A stretch of 49,558 nucleotides of DNA from an uncultured Clostridia bacterium (GTDB lineage: Bacteria > Bacillota > Clostridia > TANB77 > CAG-508): the NCBI GenBank assembly GCA_944387525.1, contig CALXFF010000009.1:1-49558 (forward strand). The letters run 5' to 3'. The position numbers and the translations under genes are program-made. The notes under the pieces are model-generated. The model made no database searches. It was given only the letters and a program-made list of their open reading frames with translations, and was not told where the DNA came from. The first letter of the stretch is position 1, and each line of letters begins with the position of its first letter. This document shows, piece after piece, positions 16,132-23,019 of the stretch.

Positions 16132-17485
16132 TGGCATTTCCCTCTGTTTCATTTTTTGAATCTTCAAGAGCATATTTGATTTCCTCAAAATCAATATAAT
16201 CAGTTGTTGGAATTCCTCCAAAAACACCTTTAAAATACAAATCACGAGCATTATTATTTTTTTGTATTTTAATTCCATAATCTTTTATAGAATTTATAGT
16301 TTTATTTCCATTATAATCTGTAGATAATATATAAATATATTCTTTTGGCAATATTTCTAATAGTAGTGTATTATGAGTTGTTATAATTAATTGTCCTGTA
16401 ATCTCATCTTTTATTGACATTATAATATTTTTCATTAATACATCATGTATTCCATTATCTATTTCATCTATGATTACGGTTTCTCCTAATAGTGACCCTA
16501 TTAATGTATCAAATTGGTTTAATATTCTTCTTGTTCCTTCAGATTCCATTTTAGAAGGAATTGCCTTTATCTCTCCTCCTATCATCTTATTAAAGTATAA
16601 TTCATAATAAATTTTATCTTCTTTTTCTGTTATACTATACTTAACTTCTTTTATATCTGCATAGGCTTGGGTGAAAAATATATTTAAAACATTTTCGTAC
16701 TTATTTAATTCATTCAATTGATTTTTTTCTATATAACCTTTTTGTATATTATCTAGCCTTTTAGCTTTTTTTAAGCTAGCAGACATTATTTTTGATATTC
16801 CTTTATCAACATGTACAGTCATTCCCCATATCTTATCTATTACCTCAATAATATTTTTAGATATATTATTATATATATACTCTTTGTTTTTTTCTACCAT
16901 TTCAAATGAAAGTAATGATAGAAAAGAATATTTTCCCCAATACTTATCTATCTCATCTATTAGTTCTTCATTATATTTATTATTCATAAATATATTTTTA
17001 TTTAATGTTTTTATAATTTTCCCATCTTCTTTTTTTAATTCAAATAGATACGCTCTTTGTTTTCCTGCCATATAATATAGTTTTTCTTCTATAATTTCAT
17101 TATTAAATTTTATATAATAAAAACCATTTTTATTATTAATTTTAAAGCCATATTCGATTTCAGTCTCTTCTTTTTCATCTAACATTCTATATTCTTTTAA
17201 ATCTAAAGATAATTGAAAGATTTGTCTTATTTCTGTAGGCATCTTATCCGCCATTTCTTCTTGCATTTTAAAAAACTCTTTCGGTAGTTTATTCATAGCA
17301 ATATCTATTGCCCTTGCCATTGCTGATTGTTGTAGAAATTTAAATAGTTCTACAATATTAGTTTTTCCACTTCCATTTTCACCATATATAGATATAAATT
17401 GGTTCGTTTTTGTTTTAGTTTTATTTAAATTGAATTCTATGTCTTTTAAAGATTTAAAATTTTTAGCTTTTACGTAAGTAAACAT
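16115..17485 (-). CDS. AAA15/AAA21-type ATPase (RloA/AbiLi-like)
   Basis: 456 residues from the ATG behind CAGGAGG. N-terminal FTYVKAKNFKSLKDIEFNL and Walker A GENGSGKTN (about 36) are typical of SMC-like, OLD-like ATPases; the signature region and Walker B ETVIIDEIDNGIH lie about residues 340-352, followed by the H-loop IITTHNTLLLE. The insert between them is helical and variable, as expected of a target-sensing region. The C-terminal GVFGGIPTTDYIDFEE segment is seen in RloA-like proteins. With the downstream TOPRIM-like gene it forms a two-gene operon under a strong promoter (17535-17563). Probable role: sensor/ATPase of an anti-phage module. Confidence 0.75.
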   Translation of the reverse strand: MFTYVKAKNFKSLKDIEFNLNKTKTKTNQFISIYGENGSGKTNIVELFKFLQQSAMARAIDIAMNKLPKEFFKMQEEMADKMPTEIRQIFQLSLDLKEYRMLDEKEETEIEYGFKINNKNGFYYIKFNNEIIEEKLYYMAGKQRAYLFELKKEDGKIIKTLNKNIFMNNKYNEELIDEIDKYWGKYSFLSLLSFEMVEKNKEYIYNNISKNIIEVIDKIWGMTVHVDKGISKIMSASLKKAKRLDNIQKGYIEKNQLNELNKYENVLNIFFTQAYADIKEVKYSITEKEDKIYYELYFNKMIGGEIKAIPSKMESEGTRRILNQFDTLIGSLLGETVIIDEIDNGIHDVLMKNIIMSIKDEITGQLIITTHNTLLLEILPKEYIYILSTDYNGNKTINSIKDYGIKIQKNNNARDLYFKGVFGGIPTTDYIDFEEIKYALEDSKNETEGNANGDET

Positions 17486-17534
17486 TATTATCATCCTCCT
17501 GTAATATTGTATCACTTTTAAACTTTTCTATTCA

Positions 17535-17563
17535 ATTTTACATCATTTTTCGGTACAAGTCAA
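17535..17563 (-). promoter_or_regulatory. Strong promoter of the AAA/TOPRIM-like operon
   Basis: TTGACT (17558-17563), a 17-base spacer, and TAAAAT (17535-17540) on the minus strand, about 50 bases before the ATPase ATG. Confidence 0.75.
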
Positions 17564-17621
17564 TTGTTTTTTATACATTTTGTATCGTTTTTGCAAAACT
17601 TTATTTTATTATATGTGTTAA

Positions 17622-17672
17622 AATGAAAAATAGTTCAATTCTAAAGATTATTTCACTTTAAATTGAACTATT
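17622..17672 (-). terminator. Terminator of the TetR-controlled flavoprotein operon
   Basis: AATAGTTCAATT (17629-17640) is the exact complement of AATTGAACTATT (17661-17672); on the minus strand the stem is followed by TTTTTCATTTT. It follows the ABM-domain gene. Confidence 0.75.
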
Positions 17673-17693
17673 AACTATTTTGCAAATAAATTT

Positions 17694-17987
17694 CTATTTT
17701 CTTTCTACAAATTGTTCTACTCTCATATGAAGATGGTACTTATCTCTTAATTCTGCTATTTCTTTCATCATAGGAGATTTGTGATGTTCGTCCAAAGCTT
17801 CCTCGCTTTCCCATCTATCTATTAAAAGAACAGTTTCTGGGTCATCCATTGGGAAGAAATAATTATATCTTAAATTACCTTTTTCGTTACGTACTCTATC
17901 AACTACTCCTGATGATACCATTTCTTCTGCAAATTTTCTTGCACTTCCATTTTCTCCAGTATAATAAATATTAATTGTTAAACTCAT
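17694..17987 (-). CDS. Antibiotic-biosynthesis-monooxygenase (ABM/YgiN-like) domain protein
   Basis: 97 residues from the ATG (MSLTINIYY), which has AGGAGAG 10 bases upstream. Dimeric alpha/beta-barrel ABM fold: strand 1 LTINIYYT, the YNYFFPMDDPETVLLIDRWES core with the conserved WES, and the DEHHKSPMM helix. Small stand-alone members include quinol and other monooxygenases that need no cofactor. It is the last intact gene of the redox operon and sits 22 bases before a truncated cyclophilin-like gene. Substrate unknown. Confidence 0.8.
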   Translation of the reverse strand: MSLTINIYYTGENGSARKFAEEMVSSGVVDRVRNEKGNLRYNYFFPMDDPETVLLIDRWESEEALDEHHKSPMMKEIAELRDKYHLHMRVEQFVERK

Positions 17988-18008
17988 AATTAACACTCTC
18001 CTTATATT

Positions 18009-18182
18009 TTAATTAACTCTTTCAATAGTAACTTCAAAATTACCATTCATATTTCCAAGAATTTCTGTTCCAGATTCTATTGTTCCTAGTTTGTATAAAG
18101 AATTAGAATATCTAAAATTCCTGTAAAATACTGATATGTTTCCCCAAGGTGCATAGTAAGAAAAATCTCCTACATTTTCCAT
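18009..18182 (-). pseudogene. C-terminal remnant of a cyclophilin-like domain protein
   Basis: 57 codons reading MENVGDFSYYAPWGNISVFY and ending in GNFEVTIERVN. This matches the C-terminal half of the cyclophilin-like fold domain often found next to or fused to flavodoxins. The N-terminal half is missing: the frame is open only to a TAG just inside the upstream flavodoxin end. A GTG or this ATG behind GGAGAAGAA could start translation of the fragment, but half a fold is unlikely to work. Confidence 0.65.
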
Positions 18183-18234
18183 TTGCACTTCTTCTCCTTC
18201 ATTTTGTAAATTTTGAAATTCATTTATCTTCTCC

Positions 18235-18867
18235 TTAAAATCCTATTTCAGATAACCATTCATTTACTTCACTTTGCGAACTTTCTACATTATCATCTCT
18301 TATTGATAGTCCTTCTGTTACAGTTGCATTTGGTTCTTCATCTTCTATATCACTTGGTGTACCAGAAAGTCCTGATCCTCCAGAAGTTACAAATGGTGCT
18401 ATTGTTTTTCCAGATAAATCGTATTCATCTAAAAATGTATATAATGCCATTGGCATATCTCCCCACCAAATTGGGTATCCTAAAAAGATAGTGTCATAAT
18501 CTTCTATGTTATCTATTTGTGTACTCAATATCGGTCTTGCATTTTCTCTTTGTTCTTCTTGTGCTATATCTAATAAGTCATTATAATTATCAGTATATGG
18601 TTCTTCAGTTTCTAACTTAACTATATCTCCACCTACTGCATCATGTATAAAATTTGCAACAGTCTCTGTATTTATTGATAATGTTTTTGTATCTTTAATT
18701 CCTTTATTTGTGTAATGAGTTTTTACTAAACTTACCATTACTCTATCATGTCCTATAATTCCACTATGTCCTGCTAAAAGCCAATTTGGTTTTCCATCTA
18801 CCATTGTTCCTATTACTAATAATGGCATTGGATATAATGCTAATTTTGAACCTATATTTTTTTGCAT
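18235..18867 (-). CDS. Chimera: flavin-reductase-like N-terminus joined to flavodoxin C-terminal part
   Basis: 210 residues from the second ATG (MQKNIG), 9 bases after GGAGG. Residues 1 to about 68 (SKLALYPMPLLVIGTMVDGK ... IIGHDRVMVSLVKTHYTNKG) are the start of a flavoredoxin/flavin-reductase split barrel. From TETVANFIHDAVGGDIVKLE onward the protein is flavodoxin, with YDTIFLGYPIWWGDMPMALY and the APFVTSGGSG loop. The rest of the reductase and the flavodoxin phosphate-binding loop (T/S-x-T-G-N-T) are lost, so FMN binding is doubtful. The join at TKTLSIN/TETVANF suggests a deletion between two neighbouring genes that happened to keep the frame. Downstream lies the cyclophilin-like remnant. 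Confidence 0.8.
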   Translation of the reverse strand: MQKNIGSKLALYPMPLLVIGTMVDGKPNWLLAGHSGIIGHDRVMVSLVKTHYTNKGIKDTKTLSINTETVANFIHDAVGGDIVKLETEEPYTDNYNDLLDIAQEEQRENARPILSTQIDNIEDYDTIFLGYPIWWGDMPMALYTFLDEYDLSGKTIAPFVTSGGSGLSGTPSDIEDEEPNATVTEGLSIRDDNVESSQSEVNEWLSEIGF

Positions 18868-18869
18868 TT

Positions 18870-19109
18870 TCATTTTCCTCCTTTTTTTATTTTTCTATTT
18901 TTTACTTTTCTTATAAAAGAAAAGATAATATAAATAACAAGTGCTATTGCAATTAATACTAATAAATATTTTAAGTAAAATAGTATTGGACTTTGCTCAT
19001 AATCGAAAAATTTAAAGTCATTCATTAAAAACATATCTTTCCAAACTCTTAGGTTTATAAAAGAATATATTCCTAATCCTGCTAAAAGAACTAATACAAA
19101 GAACCTTCT
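18870..19109 (-). pseudogene. 5'-truncated small membrane protein gene
   Basis: A 79-codon frame without a usable start: it opens right after a TAG (19110-19112) with RRFFVLVLLAGLGIYSFINL, continues with FKFFDYEQSPILFYLKYLLV and ends KNRKIKKGGK, overlapping the next gene's ribosome binding site. It encodes two clear membrane helices and a basic tail. The sequence before the TAG (KLRK) reads as if the gene once continued, so a nonsense or deletion event near its 5' end is likely. Family not recognised. Confidence 0.55.
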
Positions 19110-19117
19110 CTACTTTC

Positions 19118-19162
19118 TTAATTTTCTGAAATACCATTAGCATTTAACCAATTTGATATATC
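19118..19162 (-). pseudogene. Fragment of a flavodoxin C-terminus
   Basis: Fourteen codons (DISNWLNANGISEN then TAA) match the usual final helix of Flavodoxin_4 proteins, compare VNEWLSEIGF at the end of the chimera. A stop lies immediately upstream. It suggests a second flavodoxin gene was once here. Confidence 0.4.
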
Positions 19163-19198
19163 ATTTTAATATATTTTTAAATGCTAATAACTAAATTT

Positions 19199-19732
19199 TT
19201 ATTTCATCTTTTTTCCTAATTCATATGCCTCTTTGTAAAAACGTTCTGGAATCATACCTACTGTTCCACAACCTTTTCCTACAATCATTCCTTCATCTTT
19301 GTAATGCATATAACTTACTAACTTTTTATAATGTACGATTAAAGGTTCAACTGTTGAATCGTCTGTATTCCAACAAGTCATTATATATGCTGTTCTTAAT
19401 CTTTTACTACTGATTCTTCCTGTTCTAGAATAAAATCTATCTATTGTAGCTTTAAGTGGTGCTGTCATTGCAAAATAATAAACTGGTGTTGCTAAAACTA
19501 ACATATCTGCATCTTCTACTGCATCTAGTATTTTAACCATGTCATCTTTAAATACACAATCTCCATCCATTCCACAACGGTTACAACCAATACAAGGATG
19601 TATGTTTAAATGTGCTGTATCAAATCGTATAATTTCATTGCCGTTTTCTTTTGCTCCCTTTATAAATTCATCAACTAATGTGTTTGATGTTCCGTGTAAA
19701 TTATAACTTCCTGTCAATATTACTATTTTCAT
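19199..19732 (-). CDS. NADPH-dependent FMN reductase / iron-sulfur flavoprotein
   Basis: 177-residue flavodoxin-fold protein. The N-terminal GSYNLHGTSNTLVDEFIKGA forms the FMN phosphate loop. CIGCNRCGMDGDCVFKDDM carries the compact cysteine motif seen in iron-sulfur flavoproteins and related oxidoreductases. ATPVYYFAMTAPLKATIDRF is the flavin isoalloxazine contact region. It is complete and appears to be the main intact redox enzyme of this operon. It lies 20 bases after the TetR gene. Physiological substrate (quinone, nitro compound or other electrophile) unknown. Confidence 0.88.
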   Translation of the reverse strand: MKIVILTGSYNLHGTSNTLVDEFIKGAKENGNEIIRFDTAHLNIHPCIGCNRCGMDGDCVFKDDMVKILDAVEDADMLVLATPVYYFAMTAPLKATIDRFYSRTGRISSKRLRTAYIMTCWNTDDSTVEPLIVHYKKLVSYMHYKDEGMIVGKGCGTVGMIPERFYKEAYELGKKMK

Positions 19733-19752
19733 AATTTTTCACTCCTTTATTT

Positions 19753-20364
19753 TTAATTTAATAATTTTATAATTCCTTTATATGTAATGTCATAGATAGA
19801 TAAATACTTAAATGGTACGTCTGCTGAATCCATTGCTTGCATTTGCTTTTGTGTTACTTCTGCATAAGGATAAATTCCATACATTAGTGGGAAAAATAAG
19901 AATACAAATTCTTCTTTTTCTTCATCACTCATTTTTCCAAAGAATTTATCAACACATTTTCTTACCATCTTTATTGCATTTCCATAAGCTCTTTTAAATT
20001 CTATTAACTCTTCCATTCTGCTGTTTTCTTCCATATCATACATATTCATAGAAAGTAACTTTAATAGATTATTTCTCTTTGCAACTGTATTTGCTAATTT
20101 GTCTGCAAACACTTCTTTTGTCATTTCAGAATTTTTCTCATACATTTCATTTAAGTCATCTATCCATCTTTCATATTCTCTTTTTAAAAGTGCTAAGAAT
20201 ATTTCTTCTTTTGTTTGAAAATAATTATATATTGAAGTACGAGAAAATGTAGTTTCTTCTCCTATACTTTTTATTGTTATATCTTTGAAACTATTATTTT
20301 CATAAAGTTTTTCACAAGCATTTATAATTTCTTCTTTTCTCATGTCAACAATTTCTTTACTCAT
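19753..20364 (-). CDS. TetR-family transcriptional regulator
   Basis: 203 residues from the ATG (MSKEIVDMRKEEI) with AAGGAG 9 bases upstream; the longer frame overlaps the aldo-keto reductase remnant and lacks a start signal. Helix-turn-helix: FKDITIKSIGEETTFSRTSIYNYFQTKEEIF (residues about 25-55). The C-terminal helical domain is divergent, as usual, and would bind the inducer. It is inside the operon it probably controls, downstream of the twin operators at 20613-20663, so autoregulation is the simplest model. Confidence 0.88.
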   Translation of the reverse strand: MSKEIVDMRKEEIINACEKLYENNSFKDITIKSIGEETTFSRTSIYNYFQTKEEIFLALLKREYERWIDDLNEMYEKNSEMTKEVFADKLANTVAKRNNLLKLLSMNMYDMEENSRMEELIEFKRAYGNAIKMVRKCVDKFFGKMSDEEKEEFVFLFFPLMYGIYPYAEVTQKQMQAMDSADVPFKYLSIYDITYKGIIKLLN

Positions 20365-20381
20365 TCTATCTGTCTCCTTTT

Positions 20382-20587
20382 CTATTTCATTTCTTTTTCC
20401 CAATATCTTATTGTAGATACTCCAAGTTTATCTGCTGTATCTTCAAGATATTTTATTTCATCATCTGCTAATATAATATTAACGGCTTCTTTTGCATATA
20501 AAACATGCTTTACTTTTGTTACTCCTATTATTGGTAATGTTCCTTTATTTATAGCCCAAGCCCAAGGGCTATTTTTGGTAATTTCAT
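20382..20587 (-). pseudogene. Aldo-keto reductase with internal deletion
   Basis: The gene keeps its first nine codons and its tail. From an ATG at 20587 behind AGAAAGGTGG the frame reads MKLPKIALG, the usual start of this AKR subgroup, then stops after LGL. In another frame the C-terminal AWAINKGTLPIIGVTKVKHV through TIRYWEKEMK of an AKR follows at once. About 200 residues are missing, with the join in CCCTTGGGCTTGGGC, where GGGCTTGGGC is a small direct repeat that may have promoted deletion. No function is expected, but the promoter and operators in front of it are intact and now serve the TetR gene. Confidence 0.8.
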
Positions 20588-20612
20588 AATATATAACCAC
20601 CTTTCTCTCTTC

Positions 20613-20664
20613 TGACACTGTGTCAATCTAATTATTGTATACCATATCTCTGACACGGTGTCAA
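20613..20664 (-). promoter_or_regulatory. Promoter with two TGACACnGTGTCA operators
   Basis: Minus-strand TTGACA (20659-20664), 17-base spacer, TATACA (20636-20641). Two copies of a 13-base palindrome, TGACACCGTGTCA (20651-20663 read on minus) and TGACACAGTGTCA (20613-20625), lie 38 bases apart centre to centre: the first covers the -35 box, the second the start of the transcript. This is the layout of a TetR-type repressor operator, and the TetR gene is the second gene downstream. Confidence 0.8.
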
Positions 20665-20685
20665 TACTTTTTTGAAATTTTTTAT

Positions 20686-20715
20686 TAAAAAAAGATTAGT
20701 TTCATAAACTAATCT
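20686..20715 (-). terminator. Terminator of the nucleotide-modification operon
   Basis: AGATTAGTTT (20693-20702) pairs perfectly with AAACTAATCT (20706-20715) around a 3-base loop, followed on the minus strand by seven T. It lies 110 bases past the uracil-DNA-glycosylase-fold gene. Confidence 0.85.
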
Positions 20716-20825
20716 AAATTTCCTTATTCCACAACAATTTTATTTTTTATCAATAACTTGTAATTTGTCGCTCTGCTAAATTTCTTAAAATTATAATTGT
20801 GAAATATATATTTACACTTTAATAA

Positions 20826-21524
20826 TTATCTTTCAATTTCTTTATCTTTTTCTATTGATTTTTTAATATTTTGTCTTAGATTTTCAAAACTATTTCCATT
20901 CTTTCCATAATACATTAAATGTCTACATGCAATAACATTTATATTTTTAGAATTAATATTAAACCTAGCAAACGGAAAAATTTTTTCTATATCTTCTATT
21001 CCGTCTTCGTTTTTACAAAAATACTCAACTTGTTTCTCCTTATCTTTTAATAACTTTTTTAATACATCTACAGTTAATGAGCCATATAATATTATTGTAT
21101 CTGGTTGAAATTCTAATAATACTTGCCAAAATTTCTCTATACTTTTATTTAGGATTTGTTTATCTATTGCCAATAATTCTTTTACATTCTTAGTAGGATA
21201 TGTAAAAATATCTGTTTCAATCACCCCTGTATTACATTCATTCTTTATCCAATCAACTAATGAATTTATTCCCATTCTTGTTCTTGATACTTCTGATTTG
21301 TTTTGCTTTTTTCTACTTTTTAAGTAAAAATCCATAAAGGTTTCATAATTTTTTACTATTTCTATATATCTGTCAAGACTAACTTGCTTAGGATATATTG
21401 GTGTCGCTGGATTTATACCAGTCAAAAATACTTTAGCATCATATGGATTTCCCCTACATATGTAAGGTCGCAAATAAGCATATTCTTCTCCTAAATATAC
21501 ATCATTTAATATATTATCTTTCAT
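20826..21524 (-). CDS. Uracil-DNA-glycosylase-fold protein
   Basis: 232 residues. VFLTGINPATPI (about 33-43) resembles motif A (GINP) of the MUG/SMUG branch of the UDG superfamily; PDTIILYGSL (141-150) matches the central strand in which UDG-like proteins have a GxxA-type loop; VIACRHLMYYGKNG (about 197-210) occupies the place of the HPSP leucine-loop motif, with a histidine. The catalytic Asp/Asn of known families cannot be assigned with certainty. It overlaps the upstream nucleotide kinase by 11 bases and is the last gene of the operon. In that context it may remove or recognise an altered pyrimidine base, or act on a nucleotide; that is inference. Confidence 0.5.
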   Translation of the reverse strand: MKDNILNDVYLGEEYAYLRPYICRGNPYDAKVFLTGINPATPIYPKQVSLDRYIEIVKNYETFMDFYLKSRKKQNKSEVSRTRMGINSLVDWIKNECNTGVIETDIFTYPTKNVKELLAIDKQILNKSIEKFWQVLLEFQPDTIILYGSLTVDVLKKLLKDKEKQVEYFCKNEDGIEDIEKIFPFARFNINSKNINVIACRHLMYYGKNGNSFENLRQNIKKSIEKDKEIER

Positions 21525-22158
21525 ACATATCTTTTCCTTTATCTCTATTAACTACTCTTATTATAGCATCAAGTGCACTTCTTGTAACTTCTTTTTCTGA
21601 CAAATTTGCATTAATTCTGACAATAGGATATCCTTCTTGTGGTATTAATCTTTTATATTTTCTTTCTAAATCAATTAACCCCTCTTTTTTTTCATACGGT
21701 GCTCGTTCTTTTCCATTTCTTTTATTTATTCTTCTTAATGCAACATCAATATCAACATCTAAATAGATACCCAAATCTGGTCTTGGTAAAACTTCCAATA
21801 TTCTATCCATATATCCTAAACCACTTTTTTCAAGACTTGAATAAACTTTATTGCATAATGTATATCTATCTAAAATAATTGTACTACCTTTTTCTAATTC
21901 AGGAATAACATATCTAAACACATTATTTATTAAATCAGATCTCCATGTAATACTTCTTAGCTCTTTTGAAAAACATTCTCTTCTTGTTTTCCATTGTTGT
22001 CTTGCTACCGTTTCTAATTCTTCTGTAAATATTGAATTATCAAATATGCTCATACATTTCCAATTGTCTATTTCACATCCACATTTTTCAAGGTTTCCTA
22101 CTAATGTTGTCTTACCAGAGCCATCAATTCCCATTATTGCAATTAATTTTCCTTTCAT
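21514..22158 (-). CDS. dTMP-kinase-like deoxynucleotide kinase
   Basis: 214 residues with the thymidylate kinase layout: P-loop GIDGSGKTT (10-18), DRYT (97-100) that positions the monophosphate, LYLDV-like IYLDVDIDVALRRI, and an Arg/Lys-rich LID (about 143-158). It is diverged from housekeeping Tmk and sits between a thymidylate-synthase-like gene and a glycosylase-fold gene, 2 bases from the former. In the pathway I propose it would phosphorylate a modified pyrimidine deoxynucleotide, as phage T4 gene 1 kinase does for hydroxymethyl-dCMP. It could equally be a second dTMP kinase. Confidence 0.78.
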   Translation of the reverse strand: MKGKLIAIMGIDGSGKTTLVGNLEKCGCEIDNWKCMSIFDNSIFTEELETVARQQWKTRRECFSKELRSITWRSDLINNVFRYVIPELEKGSTIILDRYTLCNKVYSSLEKSGLGYMDRILEVLPRPDLGIYLDVDIDVALRRINKRNGKERAPYEKKEGLIDLERKYKRLIPQEGYPIVRINANLSEKEVTRSALDAIIRVVNRDKGKDMYER

Positions 22159-22160
22159 AA

Positions 22161-23009
22161 TTACCTCATTCTTATTTTATTGTTATATTTTTCTAGTTCT
22201 TTTGTAATTCTTGAAAAGTAATCATTTTGTTTACTAATATCATATTTTTGTTTATTCCTAATTTTTTCTTCTATTTCATATAATAATGAAAGTTGTTTTT
22301 CTAAATCCTCTTTTGGCATTTTTTCCATTTCATTTTCTTTGACTGTTTCTACCATAGATGCCCTTATAATTTTCTCTCTATCTTTCTCATAAAAATGCAA
22401 ACTATTTGCTATATGTGTATATGTACCTATGTCAATATCTAATTTACAAGAAACATATTCTTGCCACATAGTAAAATTGAAAATATCATATGGAAATCCT
22501 AAAAATATATCATTTGACCTCATATTAACAATCATATCCAATTTATTATTTCTTATTAAAAATTGAAATCCTATTGTGCATGGTATATCATTGCTATCAA
22601 GTCCAGCATCTTCTTTCCAATATATAGGTACTACTGCCCTTCTACTATCTGGATCTTTTTTCAATGTTTCAACAATTTTTGTTAATGATTTTTTTATTCT
22701 AGGTCCATACGCACCATTAAGAGTTTTTCCATCATCAGAATACTTATAATAGCTAGGTGCATAATACTGTATCATGTTTAAATCATTTCTGCCTTCCATA
22801 TGCCATAGCCATTCTCCTATTGCAAATGAAATCGAAACATTTCTTAGTTCATAATTTATCATTCTAGTTCTAGGATTTTTTACTCTTATCATAGCTCCTT
22901 CAACTTCTTGTGTACCCATATTTCGTGGACAACTCTTTTCTCCATTCTTTAGTAAGTATAAACACATCTTTTTATAAGCATTACTAAATCCATCATCTTC
23001 TATATACAT
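22161..23009 (-). CDS. Thymidylate-synthase homologue, predicted (d)CMP hydroxymethylase
   Basis: 282 residues from the ATG at 23009, 6 bases after AAGGAGG; the 11-codon longer frame overlaps the kinase and lacks a signal. Thymidylate-synthase landmarks are present: SRR phosphate arginines (122-124), catalytic Cys144 in DIPCTIGFQF, MRSNDIFLGFP (163-173), His205 and Tyr207. In thymidylate synthases the base-reading residue after FLGxPF is Asn; here it is Asp175 (GFPYDI). That Asn-to-Asp swap is the hallmark of T4 dCMP hydroxymethylase and of CMP hydroxymethylase MilA. The two conserved tryptophans of the cofactor side (E. coli W80, W83) align with Tyr87 and Tyr90, a change that favours water attack over methyl formation. 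Prediction: makes 5-hydroxymethyl-dCMP from dCMP and methylene-tetrahydrofolate. Confidence 0.75.
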   Translation of the reverse strand: MYIEDDGFSNAYKKMCLYLLKNGEKSCPRNMGTQEVEGAMIRVKNPRTRMINYELRNVSISFAIGEWLWHMEGRNDLNMIQYYAPSYYKYSDDGKTLNGAYGPRIKKSLTKIVETLKKDPDSRRAVVPIYWKEDAGLDSNDIPCTIGFQFLIRNNKLDMIVNMRSNDIFLGFPYDIFNFTMWQEYVSCKLDIDIGTYTHIANSLHFYEKDREKIIRASMVETVKENEMEKMPKEDLEKQLSLLYEIEEKIRNKQKYDISKQNDYFSRITKELEKYNNKIRMR

Positions 23010-23019
23010 ATTGTCCTCC

